Part shown: piece by piece, positions 1 through 11,899 of the stretch
Layout: every line of letters starts with the position of its first letter
How positions within the stretch are numbered: the first letter of the stretch is position 1
From: Fragum whitleyi
Taxonomy: Eukaryota; Mollusca; Bivalvia; Cardiida; Cardiidae
Reading direction: 5' to 3'
Length of the DNA: 64,000 nucleotides
Assembly: GCA_948146395.1 (NCBI GenBank)
Contig: OX411549.1
Location: 28,891,272 to 28,955,271, forward strand
Made by a program: the position numbers and the translations under genes
The notes under the pieces: model-generated
Databases searched by the model: none
What the model saw: the letters and a program-made list of their open reading frames with translations, nothing else
What the model was told of the DNA's origin: nothing

Positions 1-114
1 AACATTTATTAAACATGAAATGAACATTCACAATTGATTAAGTCTAATTCAAAGGTTTGAATATGAGGTTCTGTTTGATTTGATTTTATTGTTTTATGTG
101 TATTTTATTACTGT

Positions 115-2195
115 TTACAGACTGCAATGTGGACAGAGAAATTTATCCCCTCTTCTAATCACCCTTACTGGGGAGCAATAAGACAAGTGGACCCAGTGCA
201 AACATGGGAACCCGTTTTCCTTTTTTCCATCGCACTGTGCCCATTTCACAAACACCAGGGAGGCGCAATTTTTCAGTTCATCTGGTTGAAATTTGTTACA
301 AACACAACACAATGCGGCTTCCTCATCAGAATCACTATCTGTGATGTCACTATTGTCCTCACTGATATAGATATGGGAAGGTCCTGGCTTGGGAACTGGA
401 ATAGGACAGTTATTATTATGTTGCTTTTTCTTTTCCTGTAACCCTTTAATGTTTTTAGATCCACATAGTTTAGCTTTGGGTGCTGGTTTCATATTCATTT
501 CATGCTCTTTCATCTTTTCAATAATGTCATCACTCACTTCTTTTCCAGCTATTAGTTTACTCATTGTTTTTCTTTGCTTTGTTACATTTTCACCTTTAAT
601 TTTCTTAAGTTTTGCTTCCTTTGTTGAAAATAGTAGTGAAATATCATCTTGAGTTTCATCCACATTTAGTATGACTTCAGTTGAGTTTTGATTAACATCC
701 TGATTTTTTTCCACATTATACACTTCAGCTGGAATCATTGAGTCTGGAGGTATAGCGGTTATGTCCAAGGGATAGATGCCAGTACGTCTAAAGGCTGATT
801 GTGCATTTTCAGAAGACAAGGCTTTTGAGTAGACACGGCAAGCTACTTCGCAAATGTTAAATCTGGTCAGTACCGACTCTGTTTGTCTCATTAGCTTGTG
901 GCACTCTGAATTGAACATCCTTTCAAAAGGACCATAGCAAGCAACATCCAAAGGTTGTAAAATGTGGCTAGTGTGGGGTGGCAGAAAGAAGAAGATTATT
1001 CCATTTTCTTTTGCCCACTCACACAGGCCTACCGATACATGGGATTTATGACCGTCCAGTATGAGAATGACATTCTGTTCCTCACGTCCTGGGATGTATT
1101 TGACGAAGTGTTCCTGAATGTACTGCCTGAAAACTGCATGATTTGACCAACCACTTTCACTAACAGTACCGTCTGCACCAGGGCTCTTTCCATCTAGTAA
1201 AGCTGAATTCATCCTATTCCCTGGAAAGACAAAAAAGGGGGGAATTGCCATTCCACTAGCACTAATGCATCCTAGAATTGTAACGGTCTTGCCTCGTCAG
1301 GATGTCACAGCTTGGAGGCAAGCAGATGACTTCCCAACTATGAAAGGGGGTTTATGCTCTGTTGTGACGCCTTTTTCGTCTAGGTTAAAGATGAGATGTG
1401 GTTTGTCTGTAAGACCATGTTTTCTCAGGCATTTTTCCAGGTTGTCAAAGTAGGCAGTAACGGTTTCCTCAGAGGTACACTTGGCTCTACAATATTCCAG
1501 ACCCCTTGGTTTTAAAACCCGTAGTTCTGGCCACCTCTTTATAAAACCATCTAACCACCGGAGGGATAATGGTTGATCCTTTGTCCTCTTCCCCAATTGA
1601 ATGGCTAAATCAGTAGCTAGGTGCACCACCTCCTGTCTAGTATAGCCATATCCAAATTCTGCCATTTTCTTTATATGGTCTACCAACTGTGATTCCTCTA
1701 ATTGTCCAATAAGAGGTAGTTTAGTTGTCACTGTATCAATGTGAATTTTCCCTGAAAGTCTATCCCGCAAAGTAGTACGAGGAATATTAAAGAGGATTGA
1801 GGCCTTTCTAGCAGACAACTTCTTCTCCTTCACTTGCTTGTAGGCATTACACAGGGCTTCATATGAGTAGTGTTTAGGTGATTTTGGTCTCTTTTTTGGA
1901 TGAGCCTAAAAAGAAAAAGGAAAAAAAAATGCAATTTAGAAAGAGTTTCATAGTAAGGACTGACAACCTGAAACATACAAAAAAGATTGCTTGGCCTTAA
2001 AAAATTGACACGACCTTCACGTGATTTTCATTCATAGAATAGTAAACAATGCAGACGAACTGTCAAAAAACTTTGCCTTGGATTTTTGGGTGAAAAAACT
2101 GTTTTTTAAGTGTATGCATTATTGGGAATACGAAATTATCATAAAATCATATAATTTTAATAGTTTTTCTGAATACTTACTTGTTTTTGACGCAT
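115..2195 (-). pseudogene. pogo/Tigger-type DDE transposase with C-terminal PHD-like finger, one in-frame stop
   Basis: Exon 1 is 2181-2195 (ATG, five codons) with donor GTAAGTATTC. The intron 1906-2180 ends in a polypyrimidine tract and TTTTTAG. Exon 2 runs from 1905 to the stop at 115. The frame stays open for about 600 codons except for one TGA at 1297-1299. Domains in order: a basic KKRPK stretch, a Psq-type helix-turn-helix (about residues 30-60), a CENP-B-type DNA-binding region (about 90-140), then a DDE_1 catalytic core. The core acidic residues are in NLDEKG (about 181), ILDGHKSH (about 289) and LQPLDVACYG (about 325), giving a DD35D-like spacing. The C-terminal 60 residues have the Cys/His pattern of a PHD finger, ending CPHC. 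Family knowledge: such enzymes cut and paste DNA at TA targets, and many were domesticated as nuclear proteins. The single stop, probably a CGA-to-TGA change, suggests a recently lost copy or an assembly error. Terminal inverted repeats were not found; the left end may lie outside the window. Confidence 0.88.
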
Positions 2196-2204
2196 TTTGG
2201 GTCG

Positions 2205-2335
2205 TTTTTCGCTTGGCGTAGTTGAGTATAAACTGCTCGAAACTATCCCGAGATCGGACATGCGCAGTCGCAACTCACGCGCGTTTTAGAACCAAAACAA
2301 AAAACATGGCGAAGGTAGGTGGCGGGCGGAGGTAG
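2205..2335. promoter_or_regulatory. CpG-rich possible promoter
   Basis: This stretch between the transposase start codon and the Ndfip-like exon is richer in CG dinucleotides than its AT-rich surroundings, with runs such as GCGCAGTCGCAACTCACGCG. It lies directly upstream of the transposase ATG on the minus strand. On the plus strand it contains AACATGGCGAAG followed by a donor-like GTAGGT, which could be a divergent first exon. No TATA box is visible. Promoter function is inferred from position and composition only. Confidence 0.3.
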
Positions 2336-2339
2336 GTGA

Positions 2340-2390
2340 TTCGATGATATGTTTATAGGCAGTTACAACTGTTTCCGGCTGAGCCATGTA
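2340..2390. repeat. Half copy of GCAGTTACAACTGTTTCC fold-back MITE
   Basis: The segment matches one arm of the palindromic element at 17811-17897, sharing GCAGTTACAACTGTTTCC and the terminal GAGCCAT. Only one arm is recognisable here. Confidence 0.5.
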
Positions 2391-2603
2391 GTTGGGAGAA
2401 AAATCTGCAGAAAGAGTCTTCAGGTCATAAATTTTAACTATTAAAACTTTCACATTCTTATCTTAAAAAGATGTTACTGGGAGTGCTGTATTTAATTCTA
2501 AGAAAGCGATTGTACAATTGATCATTCGTTAATTTACTCTTCCAACTAAAAACCGATTATCGATTGTGATTTGAAACCGATTACCCAATACTAGTTCACT
2601 TAC

Positions 2604-2795
2604 TTATAAAAGTACACAAGAACATGCTGTCAGTTCCTATGGCTAACTCTGTAAATCGTCCGTGTTCCTCGTCTCGCTGTCGTTCAACCTCTTCCTGTCT
2701 TGCGGCCTCTTCTGCCTTACATCGTTGTGCTTCCTCGTATGACGGCAAGGTTGTTGCCTCTACATAGGTCGGCAGTTTTGTGCCAAAACACTCCT
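2604..2795 (-). CDS. Internal exon of an Ndfip-like (NEDD4 family-interacting) protein
   Basis: Minus-strand translation of this 192-nt exon contains LPTYVEATTLPSYEEAQR, closely resembling the PY-motif region of NDFIP1/2 (PPSYNVATTLPSYDEAER in the human protein). An acidic/charged stretch follows, then IGTDSMFLCTF, matching the start of the first membrane segment (human RIGNDGIFMLTFF). The acceptor is TATTACAG (or AG two bases further) and the donor is GTAAGTGAAC at 2603. The exon ends in phase 1. Family knowledge: Ndfip proteins are three-pass Golgi/endosome membrane adaptors whose PY motifs recruit and activate HECT E3 ligases of the NEDD4 family. The downstream membrane exons would lie to the left, beyond the window, so the Tigger copy at 115-2195 would sit in the next intron on the same strand. 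The exon with the usual PPPY motif was not found. Confidence 0.75.
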
Positions 2796-3239
2796 CTGTA
2801 ATATATTAAACACTCTGTAATATTTTTTTTTATTTACATACATGTGTTATCTTGTCAAATAATTATATTCCTCTATTATACTTATGAAACATGAAGTAGA
2901 TCTATGTTTATTTACTTTTAAAAGTTCTGAGAATCTTCTGAAAAAAATCTTTTCTTTTTTTGTTGCTTTTGTTTACTTGTTTGAATTGGATCTAGCACTG
3001 CTATAAACTGTTTTTCAAACATATTGTGGCAGCTAGAGCACCTTACACATTTTATCTTTTCTTAACCTCCAGCTGCTATCCCACTTAGGTTTGCGATTAT
3101 CAAACCATTGTTGGGAAACCAAAGTGGGGACAGATTTGTCCTGCATTATGTGATCTATCCTATGACATCAAAAGTTAAGTTTTGGACTAATGTGATTTGA
3201 TATGTTACCAATTTGGCTGTGACCTCCAAAATCATCTAC

Positions 3240-3960
3240 CTGTTTATTGAGTGTTGGATCAATCCTCATATTCTGTTGGAGGAACAACCAAGGCAAGGAC
3301 ACTTGGCATATTCATTAATATTAATTTATGCCTGTGAACTTTAGGATCAGCCCTCATATAATTTACCTGTAGTTTTGGATCATCCCTCATATTAATTTAC
3401 CTGTATTTTGAGAGTTGGATCCAGCCTAATACTCTGGAGGTGTAACAACCTTGGCAAGGAGAACTAGCTCACTAATTAACATTATGTCTGTGTACTTTTG
3501 GATCAGCCCTCATAATTAACCTGTACTTTTGGATCAGCCCTCATATAAATTACCTGTATTACTTGTCCAGATCATTTTACGGTATTTATTACCCGGAATT
3601 TAATGCTCTTGAATGTCGTAAAAATTTGTACTTTCATTTTGTCTGCACTTCAAGATGACGTTTCCAGACACAAAACATGGTTTTCAATGATCCCCAGGCC
3701 TATTGTAGGGCAAGTGACAGTCAAACTAGGACGAGTATCTTTTTCAAGTCACTTGCCTTGCAGGACAAGTGCCTTTTTCTGAATTCTATGGACCCTGCAA
3801 GGACAATTGGCACACTCATTACCATTATGCCTGTGTACCTTTGGATCAGCCCTCATATTATTTACCTGTATTTTGAGTATTGGATTCAGCCTCATATTCT
3901 GGTGGAGGAACAACCATGGCAAGGACAACTGGCTCCGCTGGAACATTCTCCTCTTCTGTT
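3240..3960. repeat. Diverged tandem repeat with GGATCAGCCCTCATAT units
   Basis: About eight variants of GGATCAGCCCTCATAT followed by TTACCTGTA occur near 3252, 3341, 3374, 3411, 3498, 3526, 3840 and 3876. Some carry a longer GGAGGAACAACCAAGGCAAG block. The spacing is irregular. The preceding segment (about 3030-3130) resembles the SINE body seen at 15516-15704 (CTCCAGCTGCTATCCCAC). No coding potential is seen. Confidence 0.7.
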
Positions 3961-5800
3961 GATAACTATTATAGAAGAAGAGGTACACATAAGAGGGGGC
4001 AAGGCCAGTCTCAAATCATTATTTCTCAATGAAATGCTATATTGTGAGTACTCATTTGAATCATCTTGATAAGGCAATTCCAATGAGTACCAAAAACAAA
4101 TATTTTTTTTTCTATAAATGTTAACCATTGTCATGCTGCATAAAAAATTGGCAAAATTGTATTAAAATCAAAGTGCTGAAAACACTGCATTGTTCTCCCG
4201 AGGCCCTAATGGTCCCGATACGCCTTCAAGAAATTTAACAGGTTGCCGATACACCTTAAGAACGCCGATACAGCTTAATTTCTTTCTGAACAAAGGGTCA
4301 AAAGGAGCAATTAACTTGATTACCGACGCGCTGTCATTATATCACATTCTGGGAAGTTGTATACTGGCAATTACACAGTGTCCCTAACTGATAAGAAATT
4401 TACTAATTAGTGATTATCGATTTTTCCTTCACGCTTAGTTGTTTTTCACTGGTTCGTAACAGAGATTAACGGAACAGTACTAAAAGGAAAATTGTCAATT
4501 CAATGTCAGACTCATTTACCGAAAATTGCCGATTTTTACCTTAATCCAACGGAAACAATGGAAAAAGAAATTCAATTTAACATCTATCTGCTCAAGTCAA
4601 TCTAGAGTTATCTTTATCTTCCAATGCGAATTTTGATTATATCTATTAAACAAAAGATTGGCAAAAATATTCAGTTTTCGCTATCTTTCTACTGCCGAGA
4701 ATAAGACACATCGCAGGCAGTATGTCTGTTCTAGTTACACTTACCTCAAGCTTACTATCCAATTCATATGGACATTTCAACTTCTTTTAGTTAGAAAAAA
4801 TAAAAAATTAAAAAAAAAACCTGTTGATGATTCTCCACAGGGATGCCATTTCTTAATCAGATTCGTACCCTGATACGTTCAACCCAAAACATTTTTTCTT
4901 TTTCTTTTTTTTTACTCCAGAATTGAAATTAAGATAACATTCTGATTGAGGTCACAGAAATTAATATGGGGAATAAATATTAAACAAAGAAAAAAATAAA
5001 TGTATAAAAAAAAAGTTAATCAAAGTACTGAAAGTCCTGTCACTGGTTATTCTAAACAAACTAGTTATCAACTTGTAAATTTGCTAAATGGTAATTGTAG
5101 AATAAAATAATGCTCTTGGAGATAATTATTTTGGAAATAAGATTTGGAAAAGGCTTTGTGAACATGTTAGAAAGTAATTGTAATAAAATTTTGTTTTACT
5201 CATTTCAGAAAAAGGGCCTTTCCTCAATCATACAAGGACTTCCTAAGGATTTTAAAAAGTCCTTATATATACATAAACAGAGACCTATAAAGCAAACATG
5301 CAATGCTGTCCATTGACCTCTCAAATATATGAGCATAACACAGCCTAAGTACAGTTGATTTACTGTTCCATGACTTTTTAACTTAACTTTTTTAATATTC
5401 CAATTTTCTTTATATCTTTTGAAATAGTTTTTAGTCCACAATATATTCTATTACAGGGGAGGGATACATGGAAGGAGGGAAGGGGGAAAGATTTCTAGCC
5501 ATCAAGCAACATTTTATTGATGATGTGGGGGTTTAGGTATTCAGGTAGAGAAGCTGAATAGGTGTCAAAGAAAAAAAAATACGTTCAAATTAAATTATAT
5601 ATTCAACAAAAAAAAGTTCTGATTCACAAAGATAAATGGCGTTATTCACAGTAAAGTAAAACCACTGTAATAATCCTTTATTATTAACAGAAATACAAAA
5701 TTATTAGGCCATATAGCTGCTCGCATATGCCACTACGCCTTCAAAATTTCCTTGGGAAAACCCTGCACTGGATGCATCTATTGTATTTCGGTCTTAATAT
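3961..5800. other. Non-coding, AT-rich; no feature recognised
   Basis: Only short open frames without similarity or codon structure occur here. A weak exon-like segment on the minus strand (about 4746-4786, donor GTAAGTGTAA) was considered for the Ndfip-like gene but has a poor acceptor and no recognisable motif. If the gene at 2604 begins at 8332, this is intron. Confidence 0.5.
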
Positions 5801-5801
5801 T

Positions 5802-7554
5802 CACCCCGGGACGCACCGGGACACCCCGGGACTCAATGAGACACCCCGGGACGCATCAAATATGCAATAAATACATGGATGTTATATTACTTTTACAAAT
5901 GTACAGATTATTGTCTTATATGAGCATTTTACACACCTAAATTCAGTTCCAATGTGTTAGTGAAATCGTTGTGTGAATTCGTATAAACGTAAATAAATAG
6001 TCCCGAGGTTCTCTTCTTATCCTGTGAGAAAACGATGTGTGAGATCGAATTTTCATTGAATTTGGTCACGACATCGTTTTATATCCTAAAAGAAAACGAT
6101 TTGTGAGCTTGTTTATACATAAAAAAATAGTCCCGGGGTGTTTCTTCTTCCAAGGGAGATCGTTTTGTATGTTTTCTGTTTAATTGAATTTAGTCCCCGA
6201 GTGTTTCTTATCCTATGCGAAATCGCTTTTATGCGTTTGTATATGCATATGAAATAAGTCCCACGGTGTTTCTTCTTCCAAGAGAAATTGTTTGAATGTT
6301 TTCTGTTCAATTGAATTTAGTCCCCGGGTGTTTCTTATCCTATGCAAAATCGCTTAGTGAGTTTGTATATGCATATTTAATTAGTCCCGGGGTGTTTCTT
6401 CTACCAAGAGAGATCGTTTTGTATGTTTTCTGTTCAATTGAATTTAGTCTCCGGGTGTTTCTTCTCCTATGCGAAATCGCTTTGTGAGTTTGAATAAGTA
6501 TTTAAAATTAGCCCCGGGTGTTTCTTCTCCCAAGAGAGATCGTTTTGAATGTTTTCTGTTCAATTGAATTTAGTCCCCAGATGTTTCTTTTCCTAAGCGA
6601 AATCGTTTTGTGAGTTTGAATATACCTATTTAAAAAAATCCCGGGATGTTTCTTCTTCCAAAAGAAATCGTTTTGAATGTTTTCTCTTCAATTGAATTTA
6701 GTCCCCGAGTGTTTCTTTTCCTATGCGAAATCGCTTTCTGAGTTTGAATATGCATATAAATAAGTCCCGGGGTGTTTCTTCTTCCAAAAGAAATCGTTTT
6801 GAATGTTTTCTCTTCAATTGAATTTAGCTCGTATTTGCATATAGAATTAGTCTCGGGTTTTTTTGTACTACATGAAATTCTTTTTTAAACTCGTTTTTCA
6901 TATAAAATTAGTCCCGTTATGTTTCTTATTTAACGAAAATCAGGTACAATGTAAGTTCTATCTGCACTTGCATTAAGTCCATGGGTGTTATTTCTTCAAT
7001 GATTCAACAAAGTCTATGAACATCGACTTTTTAATCTTATTTCACTTTGTATTATTATTTATTTTTCTGTAAATTACTTTTTCCTGAAACGTCGATCTAA
7101 TTCTCATTAAACTGAGAAACGTGTCCCGGGGTTAATTAACATACACTTAATTAAAATAAGGTAACTTACTTTAAGAGAGCTCTGGGGTTATGTCACATCC
7201 GCAATGTTTTATACTCCTTAAAGAAAAGTCCTAATATTCCCTATTGTTATTTAATGGCAAATTATTTATTGTAGTGTAAAAGAGATGTTTTGTAAATTGT
7301 TGAGTCCTTTTTTGAATAAAATTGCATGCTCTTCTAAGCTCAGTAACGGTTAGGTGTCCCGGGGTGTCTGTCTCAATACAATGATATCATCAAAATAAGT
7401 GTAATACCAATTCAACAAGTTCAAATTCTAATTTATATTTAATCAACTGTACATTAATGTAATCAATTTCTTATAGCCTAACGATTTTTTAGCCTACTTT
7501 TGATATATGAACCGTCCCGGGGTGTCCCGGTGTGTCCCGGTGCGTCCCGGGGTG
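5802..7554. mobile_element. Non-autonomous DNA transposon with compound CCCGGG-rich terminal inverted repeats
   Basis: The left end starts CACCCCGGGACGCACCGGGA and repeats the CACCCCGGGAC unit to about 5858. The right end, read on the other strand, is the same CACCCCGGGACGCACCGGGA followed by two further units. The ends are flanked by ATT on both sides (5799-5801 and 7555-7557), a possible 3-bp target duplication. The 1753-bp interior has no transposase and carries a tandem array plus scattered TCCCGGGGTGT motifs. The superfamily is not assigned; a 3-bp duplication would suit a PIF/Harbinger-like mobiliser, but that is inference. Confidence 0.75.
6128..6830. repeat. About 127-bp tandem array inside the CCCGGG element
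   Basis: Six units are recognised by TCCCGGGGTGTTTCTTCTTC near 6131, 6259, 6385, 6511, 6639 and 6764. Each also holds a second half-related block (CCCCGGGTGTTTCTTATCC), so the unit is itself a diverged dimer. The short open frames across it are by-products of the repeat. Confidence 0.85.
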
Positions 7555-8305
7555 ATTATCAAGACCCATTGTATTTTGTTATTTATTTTGAAAATATGAG
7601 ATTTTAAACTTTCCTTGTTCAAAAAGTGACTTAAGGTGATATAGACAAAGATCAGCCTACATATATGTGCAATCTGATCTTAGTAAATACCTCCTGTCAA
7701 AAGTTAAACAAAAACACATAAATTTAAGTTGAATTATAATACTTTCAACATTTGTCCAAAAATTTCAGCACTGCAGCAACAAACTTGACAAGATTTACGC
7801 CTAACATTGCTAATCCAAAGAATGAAGTTTGCAATCTTCATGTTTTACTATGCCAGACACTGCGGAATATTTGTTATACAGTACAGTATACAAAGCTGAG
7901 TAACACTTTCCTGTTTAATTGAAATATTTGGACCCATTGTCCAAGACCTTGACCTCCATTATCTGCAGCCATCAAAAACTAGACATAGACAAGTTTGAGT
8001 TTAACTAGTTGTGACTCATCAGGTTTTGTTTACAAACAAGATGTTTCCAAGAGCAAAACTTTTTTCTATGAATAAAACTGGCCATTGTTTTCGATTATTG
8101 AAATGCATCAGATTCACTGTGAAAATAAAGTTTAGATAACAACATAATTCAAAGATGATACAATATGATAACAAAGGTAAGGGTCAAGATTTTGCCCTCC
8201 CTCCTGTCAAAAGATTTTCATTTTTCCGAAGCGATTTAGGCTTACAAAAACAAGCAAATGTGATCCATCGGACAACCAAATGTCACTCGCTTATCAAATA
8301 CTTAC

Positions 8306-8332
8306 AACTTCATATCTCACGTTACGCTCCAT
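8306..8332 (-). CDS. Candidate first coding exon of the Ndfip-like gene
   Basis: On the minus strand an ATG in good context (AGGATGG) opens nine codons, MERNVRYEV, then a consensus donor GTAAGTATTTG at 8305. The RYE-containing N-terminus recalls the short first exon of NDFIP proteins (RYQQL in human NDFIP1). Above it lies GTCGCCATTTT, a YY1-like sequence often found near transcription starts. The linking exon with a PPPY motif was not found, so the connection to 2604-2795 is tentative. Confidence 0.3.
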
Positions 8333-8582
8333 CCTTCCTGGATGGGTTGATGAATCTATCTTTGTCGGGCAATCTTTGTCACAGTAACTTGTCGTGAACT
8401 GTACAGAAAAATGGCGACCGATCAATTACAAGGGAAGCAACTCTATCGGTATTACTTTTGTAAATGGTCTAAGGGAAATAAATCGTACAGAATAACTTAA
8501 AACTGTGTTCTTCTCCTTGGGTCGAAGTTGCTGTCATTAGTCTCAGTTCAAAGATACAGGCAATCAATATTCAAAAGGCACC

Positions 8583-9800
<1,218 letters not shown>

Positions 9801-10429
9801 CGTTAGGCTATCAGTGTCCCGAAGTTTTTTTTTTAGCATGCCCACGAGTGCATTTTTTGTTGTAACTAAGCTTTAGTTACGGTGTTTTTGTAGTAGCCAT
9901 ACATAAGAAATCAGTATTCAAGAAATGTAACAGTAATAGAACAAGCCAATTCAATAATTAGGCCATTACATGACAACCCAATCAGTTACGTGACAATTTG
10001 TACCAGACAAGGGAAACTCCAATTTTATTTTAATTTAGATATACGAGAGTATCCATGGGCTTTATTTATATCAATTTGATATGCATGTACGCTACCCACC
10101 GATGAAAAGAGGACCTCCTTGGTGTAAAACACTATGAAAAGATCAACAAGCGAATTCGTTGAATTGATATCCCTCGCCGAATATATTTTGTTTGTCAACG
10201 GAGTATATCAAACTTAGGGGCAGGTAATCTTCTATGTACACCAACCAAGACTATGATTTATCTTATAACTATACAAATATCCGTATGATAACATCCCGTA
10301 TGATATTTTTTATGTTATCACATAGTTATTTTTTAGAACAATGATATAATGCTGTTATTTTTAGAAACTTGCACTTCAGTAAGAAACATCAATGAAAACA
10401 AGGCAAATAGAGGTTATTAGATAAATATA
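9801..10429. other. Non-coding; nothing recognised
   Basis: AT-rich sequence with no open frame of note, no splice-flanked exon and no recognised repeat. Confidence 0.5.
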
Positions 10430-10574
10430 ATACGTACCTAGTGTATTGTATGAAAAAAATATCTAACTTGATTGTGATAATTGATAATTGTCTCGGCATA
10501 GCCTCGACAATTTTCAATTCTCCCAACCTCGTTAGATATTTTTTTTCATATAATACACTAAGAAGGTATTATAT
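10430..10574. mobile_element. Fold-back MITE, about 145 bp
   Basis: The left arm (TACCTAGTGTATTGTATG then AAAATATCTAAC) is mirrored by the right arm (GTTAGATATTTT, CATATAATACACTAAGAAGG). The centre AATTGTC-TCGGCATAGCC-TCGACAATT is also palindromic, so nearly the whole element folds on itself. Confidence 0.75.
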
Positions 10575-11169
10575 ATTTCACGTGTCTGATAAACAAAGCC
10601 TTTATCATTCATTTGATTTAAGAAACCGTATATCAGTCAGTTATTTTTAGATTGGGAAAAGACACAAGGGGCTTACACTATTTGACATCCTTTTAAACCT
10701 TTCCTGAATGGCACAATTTTAGGGTGGTCCAAATTGAAAGGTGATACAGAGGACAAAAATGATGTCAGTCGAAATATAATTTGTGAACATTTCAGCACAG
10801 GAAGTATTAATGCAAAAGGAGAAAATTCTGATTATCAGTGTTTTCTTTTTCACCACAATGTCTTCTGTCCTTGTCTCCCTTAGAGACAACAAAAACCTGT
10901 CTTATTTGGTAAAGGGTTGATATAATCTGATGAGATTTTGTAGATAAAAACAGTAAATCAGATGTCATATTAAAACATAAATGGATAAAACGGTTTACTG
11001 ATGGGCATTTTCAACATTTAAGTATTGTTAGATTTGAAAGTGAAGATGACTCATAAATAATATGCTTGTGTATTTTTTATTCATTTCAAAGTCACCAGAT
11101 TAAGCCTGGAGAATTACTCTACAGAGCCTTGACATAAATAATTTATCAAACCTCCCACGAAACGGCTTC

Positions 11170-11620
11170 TCTATTAAGGGAAAGAAACTCTATTTTTTTA
11201 AAATAGTCGAACAGGGTATCCCTGATTATATGTGCATCTCCTCTTTGCAGTGAAGCTTTCAACAAAGTTTCATTGAAATCCAGTCAATGTTTTCCAAGAA
11301 CTAGCGCGGAAAAAAATATTTCTCTGTTCGTATGTAGCTTCACCAATCAGGGACAGTAACTCAAAAATTAAAAGTGGAACCGGATAACCCAGAGGATGTG
11401 TGCATCTCCTCTTTGTAGAGAAGCTTTTCACATAGTTTCATTGAAATCGAGTCAATGGTTTCCAAGAAATAGCACGGAAAAGAATATCACTCTGTATTTA
11501 TTTAGTTTCACCAATCTGAGCAGAATCCAGTCAATGGTTTCGAATAAACAGCATTGAAACGAAAATCGGACGGAAGCAGGGAAGGACGGACGGAAGGACA
11601 CACGACGAAAAACAATACCC
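11170..11620. repeat. About 170-bp tandem repeat ending in GGACGGACGG
   Basis: TGTGCATCTCCTCTTTG recurs at about 11230 and 11400, each followed by a TTTCATTGAAATC block. A third partial unit ends in GACGGACGGAAGGACACACG and a C-tract. The same kind of ending occurs in the array at 57430-58260. Confidence 0.7.
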
Positions 11621-11634
11621 CCCCCCCCCGACGA

Positions 11635-11890
11635 TTTTTATCTACAACTAGATTCAAAACAGATATACATATATAAGGGGATTTCACTGACATAATTGAA
11701 ATGATGAAATGATATGCATCAGATTGGTTCTTGAAGAAATAGAAAGCTATATTCAGAACCTGTACGCATATCAAGGGAGGTGATAAATATCGCTTATTTA
11801 GTCATCCCGAACAAAATAAGCGATATTGGATGACCCCCTTAACTTTCACCCAAAACACACTCATCGCACTCAATTTGTCAATTTAATGAT
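11635..11890 (+). mobile_element. Family R MITE, left-truncated copy
   Basis: It keeps the family R central hairpin (11775-11840, CGCTTATTT paired with AAATAAGCG) and the adjoining ACTCATCGCACTCAATTTGTC block. The left terminal repeat is missing where it meets the preceding tandem array. Confidence 0.7.
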
Positions 11891-11899
11891 GAAGCCAAC

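Noticed and set aside
4746..4786. Minus-strand mini-exon with a GTAAGTGTAA donor, as missing Ndfip exon
   Set aside because: The acceptor is weak and the 13 residues lack the PPPY motif expected there.
8411..8500. Short plus-strand frame starting ATGGCGACC
   Set aside because: Only about 29 codons with no match or donor; the ATGGCGAC is more likely a YY1-type promoter motif.
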